Origin: Acanthosepion pharaonis
Lineage: Eukaryota; Mollusca; Cephalopoda; Sepiida; Sepiidae
DNA length: 64,000 nucleotides
NCBI GenBank assembly: GCA_903632075.3
Contig: CAHIKZ030005578.1
Coordinates: 582,501-646,500 of the forward strand
Reading direction: 5' to 3'
The notes under the pieces were generated by a model. The model worked only from the letters and a program-made list of their open reading frames with translations, had not been told where the DNA came from and did no database searches. This document shows positions 63,781-64,000 of the stretch, piece by piece. Positions within the stretch are counted from its first letter, which is position 1; each line of letters begins with the position of its first letter. Position numbers and translations under genes: made by a program.

Positions 63781-64000
63781 ATTTGAGCAAAAGATCATTA
63801 TTTAAACATATATTATTAAATATAAACGATGAATGTCATCTTTGACGGTGGATATCTTTGTTTTATGTTTGTATAACCATTCTGAGAATGGCTCATGTGA
63901 GCCAAGAGCTTAGGACGAACTTAATAAAAAATATCCAATTTTTGTCTTTATTTTCACCAGAAATTAAAGTAAACATGCGGACATTAGAACGGCTCATGAT
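63407..64000 (+). other. FAM20C: FAM20C intron 5 (start only)
   Basis: Begins with the consensus donor GTAAGA and runs off the window. It carries a (TA)n array (63727-63778) and a plus-strand Penelope-like 3' end from 63829. Confidence 0.8.
63829..64000 (+). mobile_element. Penelope-like 3' end, plus strand
   Basis: TGGCTCATGTGAGCC, AAGAGCTTAGGA, CTTAATAAAAAATATCCAA and TTTGTCTTTATTTTCA match the complement of 54246-54427 across about 170 bp. It continues to the window edge. Confidence 0.8.

Overview
This window is non-coding-rich animal nuclear DNA, most likely from a coleoid cephalopod (octopus-like). The evidence is AT-rich sequence crowded with (TA)n, (CA)n and (GATA)n arrays; tRNA-derived and 5S-rRNA/tRNA composite SINEs of the kind known from octopus; decayed Penelope-like, LINE and mariner elements; and one spliced gene with long introns and consensus GT-AG junctions. 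Species assignment is an inference. No bacterial, plasmid or viral gene is visible.

The only host gene I can support lies on the + strand at the right end. Five coding exons (49358-50037, 53930-54057, 58983-59061, 59996-60088, 63294-63406) join in frame to encode the first 364 residues of a FAM20C-type secretory-pathway (Golgi) serine/threonine kinase. The model covers the signal anchor, a low-complexity stem and the N-terminal part of the kinase domain. The catalytic C-terminal half lies beyond base 64000. A probable 5'UTR segment begins at a splice acceptor at 49214/49215. A more GC-rich patch with a strong splice donor at 44250-44836 is a speculative candidate for the upstream leader or promoter.

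The left 49 kb looks intergenic, or is the unsequenced-transcript 5' flank of FAM20C. It holds SINEs (944, 4566, 5823, 8439, 15690, 18240, 23486, 24490, 26242, 37570, 43256, 48601), LINE/reverse-transcriptase relics (21005, 30740, 37386, 38917, 40680), a Penelope-like relic (16440), mariner relics (1793, 18612), TIR/MITE elements (14887, 20464, 33622), minisatellites and a 760-bp polypyrimidine tract (11041). The FAM20C introns carry a degenerate Penelope-like element (54246-55560), a small TIR element (56101), a hAT-like MITE (62638), a minisatellite (60615) and a second Penelope 3' end (63829).

The most unusual structural signals are: (a) a recurrent set of near-perfect palindromes with almost no spacer, every few kb; (b) a 344-bp element inserted inside a 5S/tRNA SINE, with an inverted copy 1.3 kb away; and (c) inverted Penelope 3' ends in FAM20C introns 2 and 5 that bracket exons 3-5, whose combined length is 285 nt, an exact multiple of three with no stop across the circular junction.
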